Shown: positions 1 to 7,492 of the stretch, piece by piece | How the letters are laid out: the number at the start of each line of letters is the position of its first letter | How positions within the stretch are numbered: position 1 is the stretch's first letter | Assembly (NCBI GenBank): GCA_046349085.1 | Contig: JAXMDA010000005.1 | Coordinates: 186,001 to 250,000 of the forward strand | Reading direction: 5' to 3' | Source: JAJXWB01 sp046349085 | Lineage (GTDB): Bacteria; Pseudomonadota; Alphaproteobacteria; Rhizobiales; Beijerinckiaceae | Length of the DNA: 64,000 bases | The notes under the pieces: generated by a model | Told to the model about the DNA's origin: nothing | The model's input: the letters and a program-made list of their open reading frames with translations, nothing else | Database searches by the model: none | Translations under genes and position numbers: made by a program

Positions 1-299
1 CGAACGCCGAGCAGCGCGCCGCGCTGGCGAAATACGGACGCGCGCTCGGCGCCTGCTTCCAGGTCGCCGACGACATTCTCGACGCCGAGGGCGACGAAGC
101 CGCGCTCGGCAAGCGCGCGGGCAAGGACGCCGGCCGCAACAAGGCGACGCTCGTGTCCGCGCTCGGCATCGACGGCGCGCGCGAGCGTCGCGACGGCCTG
201 GCCATCGACGCCATCGAGGCGCTGGAGGAAGGCGGCTTCGGCGAGAAAGCGGCGGTGCTGGCGGAAGCCGCCCGCTTTACCGCCGCCCGGCGAAGCTGA
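1..299 (+). CDS. ispA: Polyprenyl (farnesyl) diphosphate synthase, C-terminal part
   Basis: Only the last 98 codons are inside the window; the reading frame starts at base 3 and ends at TGA 297-299. The visible peptide contains FQVADDILD, the second aspartate-rich motif of trans-prenyltransferases, which binds the diphosphate of the allylic substrate through magnesium, followed by the usual GKDAGRNKAT stretch. The enzyme condenses isopentenyl diphosphate with allylic diphosphates in the cytoplasm to supply quinone and undecaprenyl synthesis. The ispA assignment rather than another short-chain prenyl synthase is inferred from the C-terminal motif alone. The next gene starts 11 bases downstream. 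Confidence 0.8.
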   Translation, partial: NAEQRAALAKYGRALGACFQVADDILDAEGDEAALGKRAGKDAGRNKATLVSALGIDGARERRDGLAIDAIEALEEGGFGEKAAVLAEAARFTAARRS

Positions 300-310
300 G
301 GAGATCGCGC

Positions 311-1129
311 GTGGCTTCAGACCAAGAAATCGCTGGTCTTGAAGCCGAGCACCGCGTGCGGATGGCGCGCCATCGCAGGCGCATGTTGCCCTTCCGCGTG
401 GTGGCGGCGCGGCCGCGCCTGTTCATGGCCTTCGCCGTCGGCGCGCTCGCGGGTTTCCTTGCGCCGGACACGCTCAGCATCGCGACCCGCTCGCTGATCG
501 GGTGGAACGTCGCGATCATCGGCGATCTCGTCCTCGTGCTGCTGACGACGAGCGGCTTCGATCACCGGCGCATCCGGCTCCAGGCGCAGCTCCTCGACGA
601 CGGCCGCTACTTCGTCCTCGTCTTTTCAGCGATCGCCGCGATCGCCGCGATTTGCGCGATCGTCGTAGAAATGGGCGCCGCCAAGGAAATGCAGGGCCTG
701 TCGCGCGCGCTGCATCTGGCGCTCGCCGGCTGCACGATCGTCATGTCGTGGCTGTTCATTCACATGGTGTTCGCGCTGCACTATGCGCATGAATATTATC
801 TCGAGCGCCGGCTTTCCGGCGCGGATGCGGAAAGCGGCGAGCCCTTCGATTTCGATGGCGACGGCGATGTCGACGACGCCGATATTTCGATCGCAGCCGG
901 CACCTGCTCCGATCCGCGCGGCGGGCTGATCTTCCCCGACACGACGCAGCCGAACTACTACGACTTCGCCTATTTCTCCTACACGATCGGCGTCGCCTCG
1001 CAGACGGCCGACGTTTCCATATCCTCGCGCGCGATGCGCACGATCGTGCTGGCGCATTCCATCCTGTCGTTCTTCTTCAACACGACAATTCTCGCGCTGA
1101 CCATCAATCTGGCGGCGGGGCTTTTCTGA
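311..1129 (+). CDS. DUF1345 family membrane protein with an EF-hand-like loop
   Basis: This 272-residue inner-membrane protein starts at GTG 311, preceded by GAGGAG at 298-303. It has hydrophobic segments near residues 37-50, 60-80, 101-120, 137-157 and 248-268. The C-terminal pattern (PNYYDFAYFSYTIG, QTADVSISS, HSILSFFFNT) matches DUF1345, whose function is unknown. Between the fourth membrane segment and the conserved C-terminal half is an acidic insert. Residues 180-191 have Asp at loop positions 1, 3, 5, 7, 9 and 12, Gly at 6 and Val at 8, which is the full EF-hand/dockerin calcium-loop pattern. I know of no such loop as a standard part of DUF1345. It may be co-transcribed with ispA, given the 11-base gap. 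Confidence 0.8.
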   Translation: MASDQEIAGLEAEHRVRMARHRRRMLPFRVVAARPRLFMAFAVGALAGFLAPDTLSIATRSLIGWNVAIIGDLVLVLLTTSGFDHRRIRLQAQLLDDGRYFVLVFSAIAAIAAICAIVVEMGAAKEMQGLSRALHLALAGCTIVMSWLFIHMVFALHYAHEYYLERRLSGADAESGEPFDFDGDGDVDDADISIAAGTCSDPRGGLIFPDTTQPNYYDFAYFSYTIGVASQTADVSISSRAMRTIVLAHSILSFFFNTTILALTINLAAGLF

Positions 1130-1146
1130 CACAGGGAGCGCAGGAC

Positions 1147-1590
1147 ATGGCGCGCATCGTTCCGTTGACGCCGGCCGACTTCGACGAATGGCTGCCGCTG
1201 TGGCGCGGCTACCAGACTTTTTACAAGGTCGAGATTTCCGACGAGACGACCGCCAAGACCTTCGCGCGCCTGACCGGCGGCAAGGAGCCGATGGGCGCGT
1301 TTCTGGCGCGCGACGATTCCGGCCGCGCGATCGGCGTCGTCCACTGGATCATGCATCGCTCCTGCTGGACGACGGGAGACTATTGCTATCTGCAGGATCT
1401 GTTCGTCGCGCCCGACATTCGCGGCGGCGGCGTCGGGCGAAAGCTGATCGAAGCCGTCTACGATATTGCGCGGAAACACGAGTGCGCGCGCGTGTGGTGG
1501 CTGACGCACGAGACCAATGCGCAGGCGATGATCCTCTACGACAAGGTCGCGACGAAATCGGGCTTCGTGCAGTACGTGAAGCGGTTTTGA
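1147..1590 (+). CDS. GNAT family N-acetyltransferase
   Basis: A 147-residue protein of typical single-domain GNAT length. The acetyl-CoA binding region is visible as the strand YLQDLFVAPDIRGGGVGRKL (about residues 79-98), which holds the R/Q-x-x-G-x-G/A signature as RGGGVG. A C-terminal segment (WWLTHETNAQAMILYDKV) is typical of the family's last helix and strand. It probably transfers an acetyl group from acetyl-CoA to a small-molecule amine or protein N-terminus; the substrate cannot be told. A purine-rich GGGAGCGCAGGAC precedes ATG 1147. It lies 17 bases after the DUF1345 gene and probably closes that operon, since a palindromic repeat follows. Confidence 0.85.
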   Translation: MARIVPLTPADFDEWLPLWRGYQTFYKVEISDETTAKTFARLTGGKEPMGAFLARDDSGRAIGVVHWIMHRSCWTTGDYCYLQDLFVAPDIRGGGVGRKLIEAVYDIARKHECARVWWLTHETNAQAMILYDKVATKSGFVQYVKRF

Positions 1591-1605
1591 TCGAACAGGT
1601 CGTCT

Positions 1606-1682
1606 GTCATGCCCGCGAAAGCGGGCATCCAGCGGGGAGGCGCGCGGCTTCTGGATTCCCGCTTTCGCGGGAATGACAATCC
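1606..1682. repeat. Palindromic repeat, family A, two inverted copies
   Basis: A GCCCGCGAAAGCGGGC hairpin at 1614-1629 is followed about 40 bases later by CCCGCTTTCGCGGG and the end sequence GAATGACA. The two hairpins form an inverted pair, ending GTCATG on the left and AATGAC on the right. Related copies occur near 25270-25380, 46650-46676 and 50152-50253. The element lies between convergent genes, where it could act as a bidirectional terminator or messenger stabiliser (inference). Confidence 0.8.
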
Positions 1683-1686
1683 ACGA

Positions 1687-2994
1687 CTACTCCGCCGCCT
1701 TCGCGCCCGCGCCGAAGCGCCGTTCGACGTAGTCTTCGACGATCTGCTTGAACTCTTCCGCAATACCGCTCCCGCGAAGGGTCATCGCCTTCTTGCCGTC
1801 GATGAAGACGGGCGCGGCCGGCGCCTCGCCGGTGCCCGGCAGCGAGATGCCGATGTCGGCGTGCTTGCTCTCGCCCGGCCCGTTGACGATGCAGCCCATG
1901 ACCGCGACGGCGAGCGTCTCGACGCCGGCGTATTTCTTCTTCCATTCCGGCATGGACACGCGGATGTGGTCCTGGATGTCGCGCGCGAGTTCCTGAAACA
2001 CGGTGGAGGTCGTGCGCCCGCAGCCCGGGCACGCGGCGACCAGCGGCACGAAGGTGCGGAAGCCCATGGTCTGCAGGATTTCCTGCGCGACCTTCACTTC
2101 CAGCGTGCGGTCGCCGCCGGGCTCGGGGGTCAGCGAGACGCGGATCGTGTCGCCGATCCCTTCCTGCAGCAGCACGCCGAGCGCGGCGGCGGACGCGACG
2201 ACGCCCTTGGAGCCCATCCCGGCTTCTGTCAGGCCGAGATGCAGGGCGTAATCCGAACGCTGCGCCAGCATCCGGTAGACCGAGATCAGGCCCTGCACGG
2301 CAGAGACTTTCGCCGAGAGGATGATGCGATCCTTCGGCAGGCCGATTTCCTGCGCCAAGTCTGCAGACATGAGGGCAGATTGGACAAGAGCCTCGCGCGT
2401 CACCGCCTGCGCGTCGATCGGGCGCGACGACCTGGCGTTGCGGTCCATCAGCGCGGTGAGCATTTCCTGGTCGAGCGAGCCCCAGTTGGCGCCGATGCGC
2501 ACGGTCTTGCCATAGCGGATCGCCGTTTCGACGATCGCGGCGAATTGCCGGTCCTTCTTCTCCTTGAAGCCGACATTGCCGGGATTGATGCGGTACTTGT
2601 CGAGGGCTTCGGCGCAGGCCGGGTGATCGGCGAGCAGCTTGTGGCCGATATAGTGGAAGTCGCCGACGAGCGGGACCTCCACGCCCATCTGCAGCAGCCG
2701 GTCGCGGATATGCGGCACGGCCGCCGCCGCCTCGTCGCGGTCGACGGTGATGCGCACCAGTTCCGAGCCCGCCTGCGCGAGCGCCGCCACCTGTCGCGCC
2801 GTGCTCTCGATATCGGCGGTGTCGGTGTTGGTCATGGATTGCACGACGATGGGCGCGCCGCCGCCCACCTGAATGGCGCCTGCGCGCACGACGCCCTTGA
2901 CGGCGCCGACGAGAACGCCGGTCGTGCGATGGCGGGCTGCGGGTTCGGCGGCGATGGGATCGGGCAGGCAGGCGTTTTCGATTTTGTCGGTCAT
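1687..2994 (-). CDS. ispG: 4-hydroxy-3-methylbut-2-enyl diphosphate synthase
   Basis: A 435-residue cytoplasmic [4Fe-4S] enzyme that converts 2-C-methyl-D-erythritol 2,4-cyclodiphosphate to HMBPP, the penultimate step of the MEP isoprenoid pathway, using flavodoxin or ferredoxin electrons. The N-terminal TIM-barrel region begins with the substrate-binding IVVQSMTNTDTADI segment (about residues 49-62). The cluster-binding cysteines are visible as CPGCGR (Cys322, Cys325) and MGCIVNGPGE (Cys368). The length fits alphaproteobacterial IspG. It starts 22 bases after the zur stop on the same strand, so the two are probably one transcript. A palindromic repeat lies directly downstream. Confidence 0.96.
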   Translation of the reverse strand: MTDKIENACLPDPIAAEPAARHRTTGVLVGAVKGVVRAGAIQVGGGAPIVVQSMTNTDTADIESTARQVAALAQAGSELVRITVDRDEAAAAVPHIRDRLLQMGVEVPLVGDFHYIGHKLLADHPACAEALDKYRINPGNVGFKEKKDRQFAAIVETAIRYGKTVRIGANWGSLDQEMLTALMDRNARSSRPIDAQAVTREALVQSALMSADLAQEIGLPKDRIILSAKVSAVQGLISVYRMLAQRSDYALHLGLTEAGMGSKGVVASAAALGVLLQEGIGDTIRVSLTPEPGGDRTLEVKVAQEILQTMGFRTFVPLVAACPGCGRTTSTVFQELARDIQDHIRVSMPEWKKKYAGVETLAVAVMGCIVNGPGESKHADIGISLPGTGEAPAAPVFIDGKKAMTLRGSGIAEEFKQIVEDYVERRFGAGAKAAE

Positions 2995-3016
2995 GGGGTC
3001 GTTCTGTTGCAGCGGC

Positions 3017-3505
3017 TCAGGCCGCGTCCTCGGTCTGGCAGGCGGCGCAGCGCCCGGCTATTTCGATGATCTGGGCGCGCGGCGCAAATCCGCGCTTGCC
3101 GGCCACGGCCGCGACATCGGCGGCAAGCGCGGGCGAGGTCGCCTCGTCCACGTGGCCGCAGCCGTCGCAGATGAGGAACGCGACCGGCTCGCTGGCGTCA
3201 TGGCCGTGGCAGCAGGCCAGAAAGGCGTTGCGCGAGGCAAGCCGGTGGACAAGCCCCTGTTCCACCAGAAAATCAAGGGCGCGATAGACCTGCGTCGGCG
3301 CGGGCCGCCGACCGGCCGAGGCCGCCAGGATGTCGATCATCTCATAGGCGCCGATCGGCCTTCCCGCGCCCTCCAGTATGTCGAGCACCGCCTTGCGGCC
3401 GGGCGTGAGGCGTCCCGCGGCCGGAGAAGCGCAGGACGCGCCATGGGCATGCCCGTGTCCCTGGCCGTGGCTATGGTCGTGATCTTGGGCGGCGGCGCGC
3501 GTCAT
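3017..3505 (-). CDS. zur: Fur-family zinc-uptake regulator (Zur-like)
   Basis: A 162-residue DNA-binding repressor with a Fur-type winged helix (about residues 33-92, including PTQVYRALDFLVEQGLVHRL) and a dimerisation region carrying the paired structural-zinc motifs CDGCG (113-116) and CAAC (153-156). The N-terminus holds seven histidines in residues 9-21, a metal-binding tail seen in several Zur proteins. Zur represses zinc importers when zinc is replete. I chose ATG 3505 over the in-frame ATG 3544 because a perfect TATAAT ends eight bases upstream of 3505, so a transcript from it would not contain the earlier start. ispG follows 22 bases later. Zur rather than Fur or PerR is inferred from the His tail and both CxxC pairs. 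Confidence 0.82.
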   Translation of the reverse strand: MTRAAAQDHDHSHGQGHGHAHGASCASPAAGRLTPGRKAVLDILEGAGRPIGAYEMIDILAASAGRRPAPTQVYRALDFLVEQGLVHRLASRNAFLACCHGHDASEPVAFLICDGCGHVDEATSPALAADVAAVAGKRGFAPRAQIIEIAGRCAACQTEDAA

Positions 3506-3511
3506 CGGGCC

Positions 3512-3540
3512 ATTATAGCGTGCAGCGTCAGCATTTCGAA
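3512..3540 (-). promoter_or_regulatory. Candidate zur promoter, possibly leaderless
   Basis: Read on the minus strand, TTCGAA (3535-3540) is separated by exactly 17 bases from a perfect -10 box TATAAT (3512-3517). The expected start point about seven bases further on coincides with the A of the zur ATG at 3505, and no ribosome-binding site precedes that ATG. The -35 match is only 3 of 6. Confidence 0.45.
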
Positions 3541-3601
3541 CCATCGCCTTCGGGCTGGGGGCGCGGTATATTGCGTCGCATCATTTTCAGGAGTTCAGCC
3601 C

Positions 3602-4387
3602 ATGTCCCTCGCCAAGCGCAACGCCGTCGTCACAGGCTCCACCTCGGGCATCGGCCTGGCCTACGCCCGCGCGCTCGCCAAGGAGGGCGCCAACGTCATG
3701 ATCAACGGCTTCGGCGACAAGGACGCGATCGAGAAGGAGCGCGCCGGCATCGAGAAGGATTTCGGGGTGAAATGCCTCTACGACGCCGCCGACATGTCGA
3801 AGCCGGCGGAAATCGCCGCGATGATCGGCAATGCGGAGAAGGCGCTGGGATCTGTCGATATCCTCATCAATAACGCCGGCATCCAGTTCGTCTCGCCGGT
3901 CGAGGATTTTCCCGTCGAGAAGTGGGACCAGATCATCGCCATCAACCTGTCCTCGGCCTTCCACACGATCCGCGCGGCGGTCCCCGGCATGAAGGCGCGC
4001 AAATGGGGCCGCATCATCAATACGGCCTCGGCCCATTCGCTGGTCGCCTCGCCGTTCAAGTCGGCCTATGTCTCGGCCAAGCACGGCGTCGCCGGGCTCA
4101 CCAAGACGATCGCCCTCGAGGTCGCGACGGCGGGCGTGACGGTCAATTGCATCTCGCCCGGCTATGTCTGGACGCCGCTGGTCGAGAAGCAGATCCCCGA
4201 CACGATGAAGGCGCGCAACATGACCAAGGAGCAGGTCATGAACGACGTGCTCCTCGCAGCCCAGCCGACGAAGCAGTTCGTCACCGTCGAGCAGGTCGCC
4301 GCGCTCGCCGTCTTCCTGTGCTCGGACGCCGCCTCGCAGATCACCGGCGCGAACATCTCCATGGACGGCGGCTGGACCGCCGCGTGA
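3602..4387 (+). CDS. bdhA: 3-hydroxybutyrate dehydrogenase (SDR family)
   Basis: A 261-residue short-chain dehydrogenase that interconverts D-3-hydroxybutyrate and acetoacetate with NAD, the last step of polyhydroxybutyrate mobilisation. The Rossmann motif TGSTSGIG (residues 10-17), NNAG, the catalytic Ser region NTASAHS and YVSAK (Tyr-x-x-x-Lys) are all present, as are the family-specific AIQFVSPVEDFP-like and GYVWTPLVEKQIPD segments. ATG 3602 has GGAG ten bases upstream. The stop overlaps the start of the patatin-like gene as GTGA, indicating translational coupling. The gene diverges from zur with only about 95 bases between starts. Confidence 0.92.
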   Translation: MSLAKRNAVVTGSTSGIGLAYARALAKEGANVMINGFGDKDAIEKERAGIEKDFGVKCLYDAADMSKPAEIAAMIGNAEKALGSVDILINNAGIQFVSPVEDFPVEKWDQIIAINLSSAFHTIRAAVPGMKARKWGRIINTASAHSLVASPFKSAYVSAKHGVAGLTKTIALEVATAGVTVNCISPGYVWTPLVEKQIPDTMKARNMTKEQVMNDVLLAAQPTKQFVTVEQVAALAVFLCSDAASQITGANISMDGGWTAA

Positions 4388-5412
4388 GCGCGCCGGCCGC
4401 GACGCAGAAGAAGCGCATCAATCTCGCGCTGCAGGGCGGCGGCGCGCACGGCGCCTTCACCTGGGGGGCGCTCGACGCGCTGCTGGCCGACGGACGCCTT
4501 GAGGTGGCCGGCATCAGTGGCGCCAGCGCGGGCGCGATGAACGCGGTGGTGCTCGCCGACGGGCTGCGCGAAGGCGGACCGGAGGCGGCGCGCCAGCAAC
4601 TCAAGCATTTCTGGCGCAGCGTCAGTCTCGACGGCCGGCTGAACGCGGCGCAGCGCAGCCTGTTCGACGCCTATCTCTCCGCCTTCGACCCGCTGAAGTT
4701 CAGCGAGCGGCTGTGGCAGAGCGCGTCGAGCTTCTTGTCGCCCTACGACTTCAATCCGCTCGACATTAATCCGTTGCGCTCCGTGCTGACCAAGCTTGTC
4801 GATTTCGACGCCCTGCGCACGAGCGACGACGTGAAACTGTTCATCTCGGCGACGAATGTGCGCACGGGCAGGATCAAGGTCTTTCGCCGGCCGGAGCTGA
4901 CCGCCGACATGGTGATGGCGTCCGCCTGCCTGCCGACCCTGTTCAGGGCCGTCGAGATCGACGGCGTTCCTTACTGGGATGGCGGCTATTCCGGCAATCC
5001 GCCGCTGTTTCCGTTCTTTTCGGAGACCGATTGCCTCGACGTGGTGCTGGTGCAGCTCGATCCGATCGAGCGTCCTGGCACGCCCGATACGGCCGCCGAA
5101 ATCATGCAGCGCATGAACGAGATCACCTTCAACGCCCCGCTGATCGGCGAATTTCGCGCCATCGACTTCGTCGCCCGCCTGATCGACGACGGGCGGCTGA
5201 AGGAGACGCGCTACAAGAAGATCCGCATGCATCTGATCGAGGGCGGGGCGGCGCTCGCCGCCTATACCGCCGACACGAAGATGCAGGCCGACTACGATCT
5301 TTTCAAAAGATTGTTCGACCTCGGCCGCAGCGCGGGCGAGAAATTCATCGCCGACCATTACGAAGCAATCGGCGAGCAGGGCACGCTGGAGCTGCGGCGC
5401 TATCTGGCCTGA
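4384..5412 (+). CDS. Patatin-like phospholipase family protein
   Basis: A 342-residue putative serine lipid acyl hydrolase. It has the oxyanion-hole motif GGGAHGAF (18-25), the nucleophile elbow GASAG with Ser48, and the second dyad member in DGGYSGNPP (about residue 195). There is no signal peptide, so it is probably cytoplasmic or membrane-associated. The GTG start (4384) overlaps the bdhA stop in GTGA, so the pair is an operon. The same pairing is known as bdhA-patD in Legionella, where the patatin protein has phospholipase activity. Here a role in lipid turnover or polyhydroxybutyrate granule metabolism is inference from the partner. A 77-base gap follows before the DUF350 gene. Confidence 0.88.
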   Translation: MSAPAATQKKRINLALQGGGAHGAFTWGALDALLADGRLEVAGISGASAGAMNAVVLADGLREGGPEAARQQLKHFWRSVSLDGRLNAAQRSLFDAYLSAFDPLKFSERLWQSASSFLSPYDFNPLDINPLRSVLTKLVDFDALRTSDDVKLFISATNVRTGRIKVFRRPELTADMVMASACLPTLFRAVEIDGVPYWDGGYSGNPPLFPFFSETDCLDVVLVQLDPIERPGTPDTAAEIMQRMNEITFNAPLIGEFRAIDFVARLIDDGRLKETRYKKIRMHLIEGGAALAAYTADTKMQADYDLFKRLFDLGRSAGEKFIADHYEAIGEQGTLELRRYLA

Positions 5413-5489
5413 CCGGGTCGGCGCCATTGCGCACTGACGCAACCTCCCGCTCTTGCTAGACTGCTTCGAATAGTCGCTCGAGGGCCGAC

Positions 5490-5897
5490 ATGCCGGACCA
5501 GCTGGTTGCGGGACTAACCGCATTCGCCATCTACTTTGCGGGCGCGCTCGCCTATGCGGCGATCTTCTGCGCGATCTACACGCGACTGACGCGACATGAC
5601 GAGTTCGGCCTCATCGTGCGCGAGCACAACGCCTCCGCCGCCGTCGCCTTTGGGCTTGCGCTGGTCGGCTACGCCATCGCGCTCGCCGGCGCGATCCACA
5701 ATACGCGCAGCATCGTCGAGTTCCTGATCTGGGGGTTCGTGGCGATGTTCGCGCAATTCGTCGCCTACGGGCTCGCCAATCTCGCCCATCCCAATCTGTC
5801 GCAGGCGATCGAGCAGAATGCGCTCGCCGCCGCGATCTGGTCGGGCTCGGTCGCCGTCGCCGCCGGGCTGGTGACGACCGCCTGCATGAGCCCGTGA
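5490..5897 (+). CDS. DUF350 (YjfL-like) membrane protein
   Basis: A 135-residue protein with four predicted membrane helices (about residues 8-28, 48-68, 77-98 and 110-130), the usual architecture and length of DUF350/UPF0719. The function is not established. It begins a tight three-gene set: its stop overlaps the next start (GTGA at 5894-5897), and the ligase gene follows four bases after that. In Escherichia coli the corresponding trio is yjfL-yjfM-yjfC. The context suggests a membrane partner of an ATP-dependent peptide-bond-forming ligase, which is inference. Confidence 0.85.
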   Translation: MPDQLVAGLTAFAIYFAGALAYAAIFCAIYTRLTRHDEFGLIVREHNASAAVAFGLALVGYAIALAGAIHNTRSIVEFLIWGFVAMFAQFVAYGLANLAHPNLSQAIEQNALAAAIWSGSVAVAAGLVTTACMSP

Positions 5898-6319
5898 TCG
5901 TGGCCAGGCAGGGCAAGCCTTTCGGCAAGAAGAACGCGCCGCTCGTGCTGCATGCGCCCGGCGGCCTGCCCGACGGCGCGCCGCCGCCGCCCCGTCGCAA
6001 GATGTCGATGACCGTCGGGCTGGTTTCGCTGGGCGCGACGGCGCTTGCCGGCGGCGCATGGCTCGAGGCGCGGCATCTGCGCACCCAGGCGCAGGAATGC
6101 CGGGCGCAGGCGGCGCAGCGTGGATTGCCGCCCGATAATTGTCCGAGCGAACATGGCTCCGGCCGGTCGTACGGCGGCGGCGGCCACGGCTGGTTCTCAT
6201 CAAGCGGCTCGACTTCGAGCCCCACGACCTCCGCGCAGCATGTCGGCGCGGCGCCGGCGGGCCACGGAACGTTCGGCGGATTCGGCCACGCCGGCGCCGC
6301 GCATAGCGCCGGCTCCTGA
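5894..6319 (+). CDS. DUF1190 (YjfM)-like Gly/Ser-rich protein
   Basis: A 141-residue protein with a basic, proline-rich N-terminus, one hydrophobic stretch (about residues 39-57), a short region with two cysteines (CRAQ and DNC), then a low-complexity tail rich in Gly, Ser, Thr, Ala and His ending near GTFGGFGHAG. This layout resembles DUF1190/UPF0441 proteins. The similarity is my reading of the architecture, not a search result. The GTG start overlaps the DUF350 stop. It lies between DUF350 and the ligase, the place YjfM has in the E. coli cluster, so it is a candidate substrate or scaffold for the ligase. Confidence 0.65.
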   Translation: MIVARQGKPFGKKNAPLVLHAPGGLPDGAPPPPRRKMSMTVGLVSLGATALAGGAWLEARHLRTQAQECRAQAAQRGLPPDNCPSEHGSGRSYGGGGHGWFSSSGSTSSPTTSAQHVGAAPAGHGTFGGFGHAGAAHSAGS

Positions 6320-6322
6320 GAC

Positions 6323-7486
6323 ATGCGACGCAGCGTCAGCGCCCCGCGGCCGGATTTCGCGCAACGCGCCGCGGAAATCGGCTTCGCTTTCGCCGAAATC
6401 GACGGCGAGACCTATTGGGACGAAAGCGCGCGGTACGAATTCTCGCTGCGCGAGATCGAGGACGATCTGGAAGCGCCGACGGAGGAGCTCGGCGCGCTCT
6501 GCCTGGAAGTCGCGGCGAAGGTCGTGCGCGACGAAGCGACGCTGCGCAGGCTCGCCATTCCCGAACACGCCTGGGGGCTCATCGCGGAAAGCTGGACGCG
6601 CGGCGACAAGAGTCTCTACGGCCGGTTCGATTTCGCCTACGATGGAGAAAGCGCGGCGAAACTTCTCGAATATAACGCCGATACGCCGACGAGCCTGTTC
6701 GAGAGCGCCGTCGTGCAATGGCAATGGCTGCGCGATCTCGTGGAGCGTAAGGCGCTTCCCGCCGACGCCGATCAGTTCAACTCCCTGCATGAAAAGCTGA
6801 TCGCGCGCTGGCGCGCAGTCGCGCCCATTCCCGACCAGTTCCTGCATCTTGCCTGCATGCAGTCGAGCGTCGAGGATTCCGGCACGATCGCCTATCTCGC
6901 GGATTGCGCGACGCAGGCCGGTCTGGAAACGATGCAGATCGACATGGGCGACATCGGCTTCCTGATGGACCGCTTCGCCGATCGCGAAGACCGCCATATC
7001 GAATGCCTGTTCAAGCTCTATCCCTGGGAGTGGATGTTCGCCGACGAATTCGGCAAGTCCCCGGCGATGAAGATGACGCGCTTCTTCGAGCCGCCGTGGA
7101 AGGCGATCCTGTCGAACAAGGGATTTCTCGCGCTGCTATGGGACGCCGCGCCGAACCACCCCAACCTTCTGCCGACCTATTTCGAGAACGATTATCGCGC
7201 AGACAGCCTGGGCGAGAATTATGCGCGCAAGCCGCTGCTGTCGCGCGAGGGCGCGAACGTCACGCTGTACCAAGGCGCGCATATCCTCGCCCGCACGTCG
7301 GGCGACTACGGCGCCGAAGGCTATGTGCGCCAGGCGCTGCGGCCGTTGCCGGATTTCGACGGCTTTCGGCCGGTGATCGGCTCGTGGCTCGTCGGCGATG
7401 AAGCGGCGGGCGTCGGCATTCGCGAAGACAGAAACGCGATCACCTCGAACCGATCGCGATTCGTGCCGCACGTCATTGTGGATTGA
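6323..7486 (+). CDS. Glutathionylspermidine synthase-like ATP-grasp ligase (YjfC type)
   Basis: A 387-residue protein matching the synthetase domain of the glutathionylspermidine synthase family: KLLEYNADTPTSLFES (about residues 116-131), YPWEWMFADEFG, the lysine region KAILSNKGFLALLW, KPLLSREGANV and the C-terminal block VGIREDRNAITSNRSRF. It lacks the N-terminal amidase domain of bifunctional E. coli Gsp, as YjfC-type proteins do. It is expected to be cytoplasmic and to form an amide bond with ATP; the substrates are unknown. It is the last gene of the DUF350 cassette, four bases after its partner, and faces a convergent gene six bases downstream. Confidence 0.85.
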   Translation: MRRSVSAPRPDFAQRAAEIGFAFAEIDGETYWDESARYEFSLREIEDDLEAPTEELGALCLEVAAKVVRDEATLRRLAIPEHAWGLIAESWTRGDKSLYGRFDFAYDGESAAKLLEYNADTPTSLFESAVVQWQWLRDLVERKALPADADQFNSLHEKLIARWRAVAPIPDQFLHLACMQSSVEDSGTIAYLADCATQAGLETMQIDMGDIGFLMDRFADREDRHIECLFKLYPWEWMFADEFGKSPAMKMTRFFEPPWKAILSNKGFLALLWDAAPNHPNLLPTYFENDYRADSLGENYARKPLLSREGANVTLYQGAHILARTSGDYGAEGYVRQALRPLPDFDGFRPVIGSWLVGDEAAGVGIREDRNAITSNRSRFVPHVIVD

Positions 7487-7492
7487 TCCTGC

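Noticed and set aside
1606..1682. CRISPR-like spacing of hairpins
   Set aside because: Only two hairpins in inverted orientation, not direct repeats with equal spacers; it belongs to the family A palindromes.
2873..3601. N-terminal extension of the bdhA frame upstream of 3602
   Set aside because: The frame is open by chance through zur and ispG; the real start has GGAG and gives the normal SDR length.
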